Source: Nonomuraea jabiensis (GTDB taxonomy: Bacteria > Actinomycetota > Actinomycetes > Streptosporangiales > Streptosporangiaceae). From it: a stretch of DNA of 64,000 bases. This document shows, piece after piece, positions 26,413 to 34,226 of the stretch. A model generated the notes under the pieces. It did not search any database. It saw only the letters and a program-made list of their open reading frames with translations, and was not told the origin of the DNA. Every line of letters begins with the position of its first letter. Position 1 is the first letter of the stretch. The DNA lies in the NCBI RefSeq assembly GCF_014204795.1, contig NZ_JACHMB010000001.1, forward strand, positions 4,092,001-4,156,000, written 5' to 3'. The position numbers and the translations under genes were made by a program.

Positions 26413-27078
26413 ATGACGACAGGCCGGATCAGTGCGGGCATCATGCCTATCGTGAGCGAGGGAAGCGTCGCCGACGCCAAAATTGGGGTAAGGCTCGCGT
26501 CGAGACTTCCGGCACGGACGGATGACTCCGACCTTAGGGAACTGACGAGCCTCGCCGTACAGGGAGATCGCAGTGCGATCGAATCCCTGCTCGGCGAGTT
26601 GCGTCCGATGGTGGTGCGGTATTGCCGCGCCCGGCTGGGCAGGGTTTCAGGGCAATATCACATTGCCGATGACGTAGCCCAGGAGGTGTGCATCGCGGTG
26701 CTGTCCGCGCTGCCGCGATACCGCGACATGGGGCGGCCGTTCGCCTCCTTCGTGTTCGGGATCGCCTCGCACAAAGTGGCCGACGCGCTACGGAGTTCGG
26801 TGCGCTCGGCCGTACCGACTCAGGATCTGCCCGATGGGCCGGACGACGGGCCGGGGCCCGAGGAGACCGTGGTCCGCTACATCGAGGTCGAACACGCGCG
26901 CAGGCTCCTGGCCAGGTTGCCCGAGAACCAGCGCGAGTTGCTGCTGTTGCGGGTGGTGTCGGGATTGTCGGCTGAGGAGACCGGTAATGTACTCGGTATG
27001 TCACCGGGTGCGGTTCGTGTCGCCCAGCATCGGGCGCTTGCCAGGTTGCGGCAGATGGCCGAGCTGGAGTCGGCTTGA
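26413..27078 (+). CDS. shbA: ShbA/SigD-type ECF RNA polymerase sigma factor
   Basis: A sigma-70 family protein of up to 221 residues. Region 2 is at about residues 50-125 (YCRARLGRVSGQYHIADDVAQEVCIAVL, then FASFVFGIASHKVADALR). Region 4 is at about 160-215 (LPENQRELLLLRVVSGLSAEETGNVLGMSPGAVRVAQHRAL). Sequence and position (groEL1 side, just before guaB) match ShbA of Streptomyces, which drives transcription of the principal sigma gene, and SigD of mycobacteria. The start is uncertain: ATG 26413 and ATG 26446 both lack a clear ribosome site. The usual membrane anti-sigma gene downstream is reduced to a short frame. Confidence 0.85.
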   Translation: MTTGRISAGIMPIVSEGSVADAKIGVRLASRLPARTDDSDLRELTSLAVQGDRSAIESLLGELRPMVVRYCRARLGRVSGQYHIADDVAQEVCIAVLSALPRYRDMGRPFASFVFGIASHKVADALRSSVRSAVPTQDLPDGPDDGPGPEETVVRYIEVEHARRLLARLPENQRELLLLRVVSGLSAEETGNVLGMSPGAVRVAQHRALARLRQMAELESA

Positions 27079-27227
27079 CGCCTGAGGAGGAGACCGACGC
27101 GCTGCTCGACGCGCTCGGTCGTGGAGAGAGGCCTGACTCAGGCGATCCAGCCGTGCGGTTGCTGGCCGTGCTGCTCGATGATGTCGGTCAGCGGCGTTCC
27201 TCCGTGTCGATGACGCCGTCGACGTAG
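27075..27227 (+). pseudogene. truncated RsdA-like anti-sigma remnant (50 codons)
   Basis: The frame opens at TTG 27075, which overlaps the sigma factor stop as TTGA, and ends at TAG 27225-27227. It reads TPEEETDALLDALGRGERP then DPAVRLLAVLLDDV, resembling the short N-terminal sigma-binding segment of the anti-sigma-D factor RsdA, the gene that normally follows sigD/shbA. There is no membrane segment or extracellular domain. Its last 40 bases overlap the convergent DUF5319 gene. It could be a decayed gene or a surviving mini anti-sigma peptide. The match is from memory of the family, so only moderately sure. Confidence 0.45.
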
Positions 27228-27565
27228 CCTCTGGCGTACTCCCAGCTGACGTAGTCGGCGGGGTCCGGGTGAAAGGCCGGCTCGTGGACCTGCGGCTGGC
27301 CTTTCTCGATCATTTGCCGTAGGTTGCCGCGCAGCAGCTCCCAGTCGAAGAAGTGCTGCTCGCCGCATTCAGGGCAGTCGAGTACGAGGCCCAGCACCCC
27401 CTGCGGTTCGAGCAGGGAGCGGAAGACCTCGACGTCGGCGAGGTCCGTGATGGCCTCGTCACGTTCGGCCGCGGTGAGTGGCTCGGCGTCGTCGAGGGCG
27501 CCCATCGCCGAGGAAGGGTCGTTCGGGTCGTCCGCGAACGGGTCGCGGGGGACGTCTTCCAGCAC
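27188..27565 (-). CDS. DUF5319 family protein
   Basis: A 125-residue acidic protein, with PRDPFADDPNDP at the N-terminus and a CPECGEQHFFDW segment that could bind zinc with other residues. The same small protein is encoded next to guaB in mycobacteria (between sigD/rsdA and guaB2), supporting a real and conserved gene. Function unknown. The start is GTG 27565 with GGGAAGG upstream. Confidence 0.85.
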   Translation of the reverse strand: MLEDVPRDPFADDPNDPSSAMGALDDAEPLTAAERDEAITDLADVEVFRSLLEPQGVLGLVLDCPECGEQHFFDWELLRGNLRQMIEKGQPQVHEPAFHPDPADYVSWEYARGYVDGVIDTEERR

Positions 27566-27604
27566 CTTCCCACCATATGACCGAAGCGGCCCGAGCGGTG
27601 GACA

Positions 27605-28615
27605 TTACCTCAGCCATCCGCGCCTGGCCGCCTCCACGCCCGCGTGGAAACGCGACTGGGCGCCCAGCTCGGACATGGCGTCCGCGAACCTCGCCCGGAC
27701 CGTTCGCACCGACACGCCCAGCTGGCGGGCTATGGAGTCGTCACACATGCCCTGGGCGGCCAGGCGGAGGACCTGGACCATGCCGTCGCCCCGCCGGCCC
27801 CACGGCAGGGGCACGGCCCTGGCCCACAGCTCCCTGAACAGCGTGCGGAGCATGCCCACGACGATCGGCGTGCGGATCAGATAGAAGTTGTACGCGTGGT
27901 CGGGCAGGTTGCCACCCCAGTACGGAGGCAGGCCCGCGACCTCGGGCCCCGCGGTCATGAACCAGCTCGGCACCCGGTCCAGCGTGCGTACCTTGCCGCC
28001 GGTCTCCAGCACCCGGGTGAGCTGGTCGCGTACGCCCGGCAGAGCCAGGGTCGAAACCGGGATGATCGCGTGAACCGTGAGAAGTTTTCGTTCTTGCGCG
28101 TCAATCCATAGTTCCGCAAATTTGCGCGCGAAATCGATCATCGTGCGTTCGTCGGGAACAGCGGTCAATAATTCCATCGGCGGGGACTGCACGGCTATGC
28201 CGACCACGCTCTCGTACATCACGTCGGCCCCGTTCACCATCTCCACCGTGAACGTGCCGCTCTGGTAGTCGCGGCCGACGTCGTAGTCGCGGATCAGTGA
28301 CCGGATCGAGCCGAGCGCCGAGTCGATCCTGCGGCTCTCCTCCGCCAGCCGGTCGAGCCGATCGGCGATCACCCTGCCGAGGGCCGCCGCCGGATGCCTG
28401 GCCAGGTACTCCCCCGACTGCTCGTCGATCACGCCCAGCTTGACGAGGTCGTCGAGCTGCCGGCCGACCTTCTCGACGGGACCGTCCATGGCCTGCGCGA
28501 GATCGGTGCGGGTCGCGCGGTGCAGGCGCAGCACCGCGGTGTAGAGCGCGGTCTGCGTCGGGTCGAGGCCCAGCGTCTCGAAAGGATCAGGCATGGTACG
28601 GGGCTCGTTGCGCAT
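27605..28615 (-). CDS. TrmB-like/LuxR-type HTH transcriptional regulator
   Basis: A regulator of about 336 residues. The N-terminus is a TrmB-like winged helix (LGLDPTQTALYTAVLRLHRATRTDLAQAM). A central region of about 180 residues is probably a sensor domain. The C-terminus is a LuxR-type helix-turn-helix (LRLAAQGMCDDSIARQLGVSVRTVRARFADAMSELGA). Actinobacteria have many such proteins, usually regulators of secondary metabolism or development. ATG 28615 is preferred because GGAG lies upstream. ATG 28594 and a longer form to 28741 are possible. It is divergent from guaB. Confidence 0.82.
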   Translation of the reverse strand: MRNEPRTMPDPFETLGLDPTQTALYTAVLRLHRATRTDLAQAMDGPVEKVGRQLDDLVKLGVIDEQSGEYLARHPAAALGRVIADRLDRLAEESRRIDSALGSIRSLIRDYDVGRDYQSGTFTVEMVNGADVMYESVVGIAVQSPPMELLTAVPDERTMIDFARKFAELWIDAQERKLLTVHAIIPVSTLALPGVRDQLTRVLETGGKVRTLDRVPSWFMTAGPEVAGLPPYWGGNLPDHAYNFYLIRTPIVVGMLRTLFRELWARAVPLPWGRRGDGMVQVLRLAAQGMCDDSIARQLGVSVRTVRARFADAMSELGAQSRFHAGVEAARRGWLR

Positions 28616-28831
28616 TATGGGCGGCTCCGTTGGGGGGACACGGGCGTGCCGTGAGGATAACCCCGCATTACGCTCGTGTCCCCCCGTTGCGATGACTGGT
28701 CGGTGCGCGGCGTGCAACTTCGTGCAATTGCACGTTTTCACATTGCGTTGTTCCGTTGAGTAACGCAGGCTTTACCTAGCGTCGGCATCCTGCGAGGGCT
28801 GAGGCGACAGCGGGCCATCAGGACGCGGAGG

Positions 28832-28930
28832 GGGGTTCGGTGGCGTCAAGCGTCGCCTTGACCCGGATGCCGGTGGCCGAGGCACGGGACGGATCACCGA
28901 CCGTCCCGTGCCTCGGCACTTTTCGATGCC
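28832..28930 (+). other. possible 32-codon leader peptide ORF
   Basis: A GTG near 28841, preceded by the very strong purine run GGAGGGGGG, opens a 32-codon frame (MASSVALTRMPVAEARD...) that reads through the terminator hairpin. If translated, ribosome movement would compete with hairpin folding, an attenuator-like layout. This is a hypothesis. The peptide has no recognised relatives. Confidence 0.2.
28876..28925 (+). terminator. strong intrinsic terminator with no assigned upstream gene
   Basis: Perfect 17-bp arms (28876-28892 and 28901-28917), an 8-nt loop, and a TTTT run at 28920-28923. It is the best intrinsic terminator in the window and points rightwards, yet the only rightward sequence before it is the divergent promoter region. 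It therefore suggests a short transcript of about 100-150 nt. Confidence 0.75.
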
Positions 28931-29224
28931 GGGAGTAGGACGGACCGTGGGGGTCATCGTGCTCCCGGCATCGCCGTTTCCACCGGCCCCGGGGCCCGTC
29001 GAAGGATCCCCCCGTACTTCGGCTGAGGGCCTTTTGGGGTTGGGTGGGGCACGACTGCAATCCCTCGGGTGGGGCGGGGGTGCGGCTTGAGGGCCGAGTG
29101 TGCGGTCGTGAGCCCCGATGGTGAGCGTTGGGGCTGGACGTGGCCGGTGTGGGTGCTGCGGCGCAGTTTGGAGGCAGGGCCTAGACTTGGCTCAATCAGA
29201 GCCACGGCAAGAGGGGGCCGCAGC

Positions 29225-30706
29225 ATGTCCAAGTTCACCGAAACCGGATTGACCTTCGATGACGTGCTGCTGGTCCCCGGCTATTCAGACCTGCAACCAG
29301 GCGAGGCCGACACCAGGGCCCGCCTGTCCCGCGGCATCACCCTGTCCATCCCGCTGGTCTCCGCGGCCATGGACACCGTCACCGAGGCCCGCATGGCGGT
29401 CGCCATGGCCCGCCAGGGCGGCATCGGGATCCTGCACCGCAACCTGTCGGTCGAGGAGCAGGCCCAGCAGGCCGACCTGGTCAAGCGGTCCGAGGCCGGC
29501 ATGGTCACCAACCCGGTGACCTGCAGCCCCGACAACACGCTGGCCGACGTGGAGCGGCTCTGCGCGACGTACCGGATCTCGGGTGTGCCCGTGACGGACG
29601 TGGACGGCACGCTGCTCGGCATCGTGACCAACCGCGACATGCGCTTCGAGACCGACCAGTCGCGTGCCGTGCGCGAGGTCATGACCAAGATGCCGCTCGT
29701 CACCGCCCCGGTCGGGGTGTCGCGGGACGAGGCGTTCGCCCTGCTCCGGCGGAACAAGATCGAGAAGCTGCCGCTGGTCGACGCCGACGGCAGGCTGCGC
29801 GGCCTGGTCACGGTCAAGGACTTCACCAAGAGCGAGCAGTACCCGCTGTCCACCAAGGACGCCGACGGCCGGCTGGTCGTGGGGGCGGCCGTCGGCGTCG
29901 GTGGCGACGCCGAGCTGCGGGCCAAGGCGCTGATCGAGGCCGGCGTCGACGTGGTGGTCATCGACGTGGCCCACGGTCACTCCAAGGGCCTGGCCGACAT
30001 GGTCGCCAAGATCAAGGCCAACAGCAAGGTGCAGGTCGTCGCGGGCAACATCGCGACCAGGGCCGGGGCGCAGATGCTGGTCGACGCGGGCGCGGACGCG
30101 GTCAAGGTGGGCGTCGGGCCCGGCTCGATCTGCACCACGCGGGTGGTGGCCGGGGTCGGCGCGCCGCAGGTCACGGCCATCTACGAGGCGTCCAAGGCGT
30201 GCGCTCCCGCGGGTGTGCCGGTCATCGGCGACGGCGGCCTGCAGTACTCCGGCGACATCGTCAAGGCCATCGCGGCCGGCGCCGACACGGTCATGCTGGG
30301 CTCGCTGCTCGCCGGCTGCGAGGAGTCGCCCGGTGAGCTGATCTTCATCAACGGCAAGCAGTTCAAGTCGTACCGGGGCATGGGCTCGCTCGGCGCGGTG
30401 CGCAACCGCGAGCGCGGCGGCACCTCCTTCAGCAAGGACCGCTACGCCCAGGCCGACGTCGGCGGCGAGGACAAGTACATCCCCGAGGGCATCGAGGGTC
30501 AGGTGCCCTACCGCGGCCCGGTCGCGGCCGTCGCGCACCAGCTCGTCGGAGGCCTGCGCCAGGGCATGTGGTACGCCGGCTGCCGCACGATCGAGCAGAT
30601 GCACACCGACTGCGAGCTCATGCCGATCACGGCGGCGGGCCTCAAGGAGAGCCACCCCCACGACATCCAGATGACCGTGGAAGCTCCGAACTATCACAGA
30701 AGGTAA
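29225..30706 (+). CDS. guaB: inosine-5'-monophosphate dehydrogenase
   Basis: Oxidises IMP to XMP, the committed step to GMP, completed by guaA at 56.4 kb. The 493-residue product has the TIM-barrel start LTFDDVLLVPGYSD and tandem CBS domains at about residues 95-200 (MVTNPVTCSPDNTLADV, ISGVPVTDVDG). The active-site loop is GPGSICTTR, with catalytic Cys303, and the flap is near EGIEGQVPYRG. The start is ATG 29225 (MSKFTETGLTFDD), with AGAGGGGG upstream. GuaB3 follows after 4 bp, as in mycobacteria. Confidence 0.97.
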   Translation: MSKFTETGLTFDDVLLVPGYSDLQPGEADTRARLSRGITLSIPLVSAAMDTVTEARMAVAMARQGGIGILHRNLSVEEQAQQADLVKRSEAGMVTNPVTCSPDNTLADVERLCATYRISGVPVTDVDGTLLGIVTNRDMRFETDQSRAVREVMTKMPLVTAPVGVSRDEAFALLRRNKIEKLPLVDADGRLRGLVTVKDFTKSEQYPLSTKDADGRLVVGAAVGVGGDAELRAKALIEAGVDVVVIDVAHGHSKGLADMVAKIKANSKVQVVAGNIATRAGAQMLVDAGADAVKVGVGPGSICTTRVVAGVGAPQVTAIYEASKACAPAGVPVIGDGGLQYSGDIVKAIAAGADTVMLGSLLAGCEESPGELIFINGKQFKSYRGMGSLGAVRNRERGGTSFSKDRYAQADVGGEDKYIPEGIEGQVPYRGPVAAVAHQLVGGLRQGMWYAGCRTIEQMHTDCELMPITAAGLKESHPHDIQMTVEAPNYHRR

Positions 30707-30710
30707 GTTC

Positions 30711-31832
30711 ATGACTCAGCAGGTGGAGATCGGCCGGGGCAAGGCCGGACGGCGGGCGTACTCGCTTGACGAGATCGGCCTGGTTCCCTCGCGGCGCACC
30801 CGGGACCCGGAGGAGGTCTCGATCGCCTGGCAGATCGACGCCTACCGGTTCGAGCTGCCGGTAGTGGTCGCGCCCATGGACAGCGTGGTGTCCCCGGCGA
30901 CCGCGATCGAGATCGGCCGGCTCGGCGGCCTCGCGCCGCTCGACCTCGAAGGGCTCTGGACGCGCTACGAGGACCCGTCGCCGCTGCTGGAGGAGTGCGC
31001 CGCGCTCGACGCGGAGGCGGCCACCAAGCGGCTCCAGGAGATCTACGCGGCGCCGATCAAGGAGGACCTGATCGGCCGGCGGATCGAGGAGATCCGGGCC
31101 TCCGGCGTGACCACCGCCGTGCGGCTGTCGCCGCAGCGTACGGTCCAGTACCACAAGGCCGTGATCGACGCGGGCGTCGACATCTTCGTCATCCGCGGCA
31201 CCACCGTGTCGGCCGAGCACGTCTCGGGCCGGGCCGAGCCGCTCAACCTCAAGCAGTTCATCTACGAGCTGGACGTGCCGGTCATCGTGGGCGGCTGCGC
31301 CACGTACACGGCGGCCCTGCACCTGATGCGCACCGGCGCGGCGGGCGTGCTGGTGGGCTTCGGCGGCGGCGCCTCGCACACGACGCGCAACGTGCTGGGC
31401 GTGGCCGTGCCGATGGCCACCGCGATCTCCGACGTGGCGGCGGCGCGGCGCGACTACATGGACGAGTCCGGCGGGCGCTACGTGCACGTGATCGCCGACG
31501 GCGGCATGGGCACCTCCGGTGACATCGCCAAGGCCATCGCCTGCGGGGCCGACGCCGTGATGGTGGGCTCGCCGCTGGCCAGGGCCGCCGAGGCGCCCGG
31601 TCACGGGTTCCACTGGGGTTCGGAGGCGCACCACCCCGACCTGCCGCGCGGCCGGCGGGTCGAGTTCGGGACGGTCGGCACGCTGGAGCAGATCCTGCAC
31701 GGGCCGTCGAGCGTGGCCGACGGCTCGATGAACCTGATGGGCGCGCTCAAGCGGACCATGGCCTCCACCGGCTACTCCGACATCAAGGAATTCCAGCGCG
31801 TCGAGGTCGTGGTGGCCCCGATCCAGCGCTGA
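30711..31832 (+). CDS. guaB3: GuaB3-type IMP dehydrogenase-family protein
   Basis: A 373-residue TIM-barrel protein of the GuaB3 group, without CBS domains. It contains VVVAPMDSVVSP, RGTTVSAEHVSG and VIADGGMGTSGDIAKAIACGADAVMVGSPLA. Where true IMPDHs have GSICTT, this protein reads GGASHTTRN, so the catalytic Cys is absent at that position. It is therefore probably not an ordinary IMPDH. GMP reductase-like activity has been reported for a cyanobacterial GuaB3, but its activity here is unknown. It is co-transcribed with guaB. Confidence 0.9.
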   Translation: MTQQVEIGRGKAGRRAYSLDEIGLVPSRRTRDPEEVSIAWQIDAYRFELPVVVAPMDSVVSPATAIEIGRLGGLAPLDLEGLWTRYEDPSPLLEECAALDAEAATKRLQEIYAAPIKEDLIGRRIEEIRASGVTTAVRLSPQRTVQYHKAVIDAGVDIFVIRGTTVSAEHVSGRAEPLNLKQFIYELDVPVIVGGCATYTAALHLMRTGAAGVLVGFGGGASHTTRNVLGVAVPMATAISDVAAARRDYMDESGGRYVHVIADGGMGTSGDIAKAIACGADAVMVGSPLARAAEAPGHGFHWGSEAHHPDLPRGRRVEFGTVGTLEQILHGPSSVADGSMNLMGALKRTMASTGYSDIKEFQRVEVVVAPIQR

Positions 31833-31837
31833 CGCCC

Positions 31838-33037
31838 ATGCCGGAGACCGCGGTCGAGCGGGTGTTCCGCGAGGAGTACGGCAGGTCCGTCGCCGTGCTC
31901 GTACGGGTCTTCGGTGACATCGACGTCGCCGAGGAGGCGGTGCAGGAGGCGTTCAGCGTGGCGGTGCGGCAGTGGCCGTCCGCCGGCGTGCCGCCGAGCC
32001 CGGCCGGGTGGATCATCACGACCGCGCGCAACCGGGCCATCGACCGGTTGCGCAGGGAGTCGGCGCGGCCTGGCAAGCACGCGCAGGCCGCGCTCCTGCA
32101 CGCCCAGGACGAGCCCGTGGACGTGGGGCCCGTCCAGGACGACCGGCTACGGCTGATCTTCACGTGCTGCCACCCCGCGCTGGCCGTCCACGCGCGGGTG
32201 GCTCTCACGCTGCGGCTGCTCGGCGGGCTGACGACGGCCGAGATCGCCCGCGCGTTCCTGGTGCCCGAGGCGACGCTGGCGCAGCGGCTGGTGCGGGCCA
32301 AGAGCAAGATCCGGGCCGCCGGGATCCCGTACCGGATCCCGGCGGAGGCGGATCTGCCCGAGCGCCTGCGCGCGGTGCTGGCCGTGGTCTACCTGATCTT
32401 CAACGAGGGGTACACGGCCGTCCGCGCGGACCTGTGCGCCGAGGCCGTCCGGCTCGGGCGGCTGCTGGTCGAGCTCATGCCGGACGAGCCCGAGGTCATG
32501 GGGCTGCTGGCGCTGATGCTGCTGACCGAGTCGCGGCGCGCCGCCCGTACCTCCGAGGAGGGCGAGCTGGTGCTGCTGGGGGAGCAGGACCGCGGGCTGT
32601 GGGACCGCGAGCTCATCGCGGAGGGCCAGGAGCTCGTACGGCGGTGCCTGCGGCGCGACGAGCCCGGCCCGTACCAGATCCAGGCCGCGATCAACGCCGT
32701 GCACAGCGACGCGGCGAGCGCGAAGGACACCGACTGGGGGCAGATCGTGCGGCTGTACGACCTGCTGGCGCAGTTCGACCCGGGCCCGGTCGTGGCGGTG
32801 CACCGGGCGGTGGCGGTGGCCGAGGTGGAGGGGCCCGAGGTGGCGCTGGGGCTGCTCAAGGGGCCCGACGACTACTACATGTTCCACGCGGTGCGGGCCG
32901 ACCTGCTGCGGCGGCTCGGGCGCGAGGAGGAGGCCGCGACGGCGTACGAGGCCGCGGCCGCGCGGGCGGGCAACGAGATGGAACGGGACTTCCTGCGCGA
33001 GCGCGCACGGCTGATCACTGGCGGGCGTACGTCATGA
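31838..33037 (+). CDS. ECF42-type sigma factor (DUF6596 C-terminal extension)
   Basis: A 399-residue sigma factor. Region 2 is near residues 5-75 (FREEYGRSVAVLVRVFGDIDVAEEAVQEAF, WIITTARNRAIDRLRRES). Region 4 is near 115-165 (LRLLGGLTTAEIARAFLVPEATLAQRLVRAK). A C-terminal extension of about 220 residues (AVVYLIFNEGYTA...) is characteristic of the ECF42 group, which typically has no dedicated anti-sigma factor. ECF42 genes usually sit next to DGPF/YCII genes. None is seen here. It starts 5 bp after guaB3, and its end overlaps the convergent reductase gene by 23 bp. Confidence 0.9.
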   Translation: MPETAVERVFREEYGRSVAVLVRVFGDIDVAEEAVQEAFSVAVRQWPSAGVPPSPAGWIITTARNRAIDRLRRESARPGKHAQAALLHAQDEPVDVGPVQDDRLRLIFTCCHPALAVHARVALTLRLLGGLTTAEIARAFLVPEATLAQRLVRAKSKIRAAGIPYRIPAEADLPERLRAVLAVVYLIFNEGYTAVRADLCAEAVRLGRLLVELMPDEPEVMGLLALMLLTESRRAARTSEEGELVLLGEQDRGLWDRELIAEGQELVRRCLRRDEPGPYQIQAAINAVHSDAASAKDTDWGQIVRLYDLLAQFDPGPVVAVHRAVAVAEVEGPEVALGLLKGPDDYYMFHAVRADLLRRLGREEEAATAYEAAAARAGNEMERDFLRERARLITGGRTS

Positions 33038-33575
33038 CCACCGCCCCGTTGCCGTACGCCTTCGAGCCGGTCAGCGTGAACACGGTCGGCCGGAACTCGC
33101 CGTCGAACGCCGAGATGCCCGCCCCGGCCACCACCGGGTAGCACTTGACGATCAGCTCGTCGATCTCCGGCAGCAGGGCGCCGGCCAGCTTGCCGCCCCC
33201 GCAGAGGTAGATGTCCAGGCCGTCCTCCTGCTTGAGCCGGCGCACCAGGCCGAGCGGGTCGGCGGTGACCAGCTCGACGGCCGGGTCCGCGATTTCCATG
33301 GTGCTGGACACGACGTACTGCCGCAGGTGGGCGTACGGGCTGGTCACGCTCTTGTCGATCTGGTAGGTGCCGCGGCCCATGAGCACCGTGTCGAAGCGCC
33401 GGTTGGGCGCGTCGAGGCCGATCATGGCGCGCAGGTGGGTGGGGACGGTCTCGGGATAACGGGCGTTGACGTCGGCCATCATGTCGTCGGACCACGGGTA
33501 GAAGTCGAACTCGCCGTTCGGCCCCGCGATGTAGCCGTCGATGGAGGTGGCGACGAAATACACGAGCTTCCGCAA
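33015..33575 (-). CDS. dihydrofolate reductase-family (RibD-like) protein
   Basis: A 186-residue protein starting at TTG 33575 with CTGGAG five bases upstream, giving the family N-terminus MRKLVYFVATSIDGYIAGPNG. Other landmarks are VLMGRGTYQ, IYLCGGGKLAGALLPEIDEL and the C-terminal strands. It is a NADPH-type reductase fold. The natural substrate is unknown, and true FolA is unlikely. It is divergent from a TetR gene with a palindrome between them, so it is probably the TetR target. A much longer in-frame extension upstream is antisense to the TetR gene and is not real. Confidence 0.85.
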   Translation of the reverse strand: MRKLVYFVATSIDGYIAGPNGEFDFYPWSDDMMADVNARYPETVPTHLRAMIGLDAPNRRFDTVLMGRGTYQIDKSVTSPYAHLRQYVVSSTMEIADPAVELVTADPLGLVRRLKQEDGLDIYLCGGGKLAGALLPEIDELIVKCYPVVAGAGISAFDGEFRPTVFTLTGSKAYGNGAVVMTYARQ

Positions 33576-33590
33576 AATGACTCCAGATAA

Positions 33591-33624
33591 AGTACTATGG
33601 TTGAAGTGGTTTAACCGTAGTACT
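33591..33624. promoter_or_regulatory. palindromic TetR operator
   Basis: AGTACTATGGTT (33591-33602) and AACCGTAGTACT (33613-33624) form a 12-bp inverted repeat with one mismatch and a 10-bp spacer, in a local AT-rich region between the divergent reductase and TetR genes. It is well placed to control both. Confidence 0.7.
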
Positions 33625-33644
33625 ACAGTTGGAGTGGTGTCAAC

Positions 33645-34217
33645 GTGGTCAGGCAGAACGTCGCCCGGCGGGTGGCACTGGTGGATGCCGCGATCGAGGT
33701 GCTGGCCAGGGAAGGGGCCCGCGGGCTGACGTTCAGGGCGGTGGACAAGCAGGCGGAGGTGCCGCCGGGCACCGCGTCCAACTACTTCCCCAGCCGCGAC
33801 GAGCTGTTCACCCAGGCGGGCGGCCGGATCTACGAGCTGCTGCAGCCGGACGCCGCCATGACCGCCGCCCACCTGAGCGGGCCGCGCGACCGCCACCGGG
33901 TGGTCGCGCTGATGCACGAGGTGGTCGATCGCGTGGCGTCGTACAGGTCGGGTTACCTGGCGCTGATGGAGCTGCGCCTGGAGGCCACCCGGCGGCCGGA
34001 GCTGCGGGCCGTGCTGACCGAGCGGATCCGCGCCGACGTGGACGCGAACGTACGCAACCACCTCGAATCGGGCCTCCCCGGCGACGCGACGAGCGTGTTG
34101 CTGCTCTACCTCGCCATGAACTGGCTGGTCGTCGAGCGGCTCACGCTGCCCGACGTGTTCGGCGAGGAGGAGATCCACAAGCTCGTGACCAGCGCCGTTG
34201 AGCGGTTGGTGCCCTAG
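33645..34217 (+). CDS. TetR/AcrR family regulator
   Basis: A 190-residue repressor. The N-terminal helix-turn-helix (LVDAAIEVLAREGARGLTFRAVDKQAEVPPGTASNYFPSRDEL) is classic TetR. The C-terminal ligand domain is helical. The GTG start has GGAG about 10 bases upstream. It is divergent from the DHFR-family gene across a palindrome, so it is likely the autoregulated repressor of that pair. Confidence 0.9.
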   Translation: MVRQNVARRVALVDAAIEVLAREGARGLTFRAVDKQAEVPPGTASNYFPSRDELFTQAGGRIYELLQPDAAMTAAHLSGPRDRHRVVALMHEVVDRVASYRSGYLALMELRLEATRRPELRAVLTERIRADVDANVRNHLESGLPGDATSVLLLYLAMNWLVVERLTLPDVFGEEEIHKLVTSAVERLVP

Positions 34218-34226
34218 CATGCGGGC

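Larger units (their letters stand above)
28616..29224. other. 609-bp divergent intergenic region (LuxR-type regulator / guaB)
   Basis: Contains AT-rich sequence around 28680-28760 next to the regulator, a possible orphan transcript ending in the terminator at 28876-28925, and the guaB leader. A plausible guaB -10 box, TAGACT, lies about 40 bp before the ATG with no clear -35. A continuous in-frame extension of guaB to 29069 is open but lacks family sequence. Confidence 0.5.

Noticed and set aside
29069..29224. In-frame upstream extension of guaB
   Set aside because: The extension has no family similarity, and ATG 29225 gives the canonical N-terminus MSKFTETGLTFDD with a ribosome site.
33576..34220. 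N-terminal extension of the DHFR-family gene
   Set aside because: It is antisense to the TetR gene, and a TTG start with a proper ribosome site gives the conserved N-terminus at 33575.
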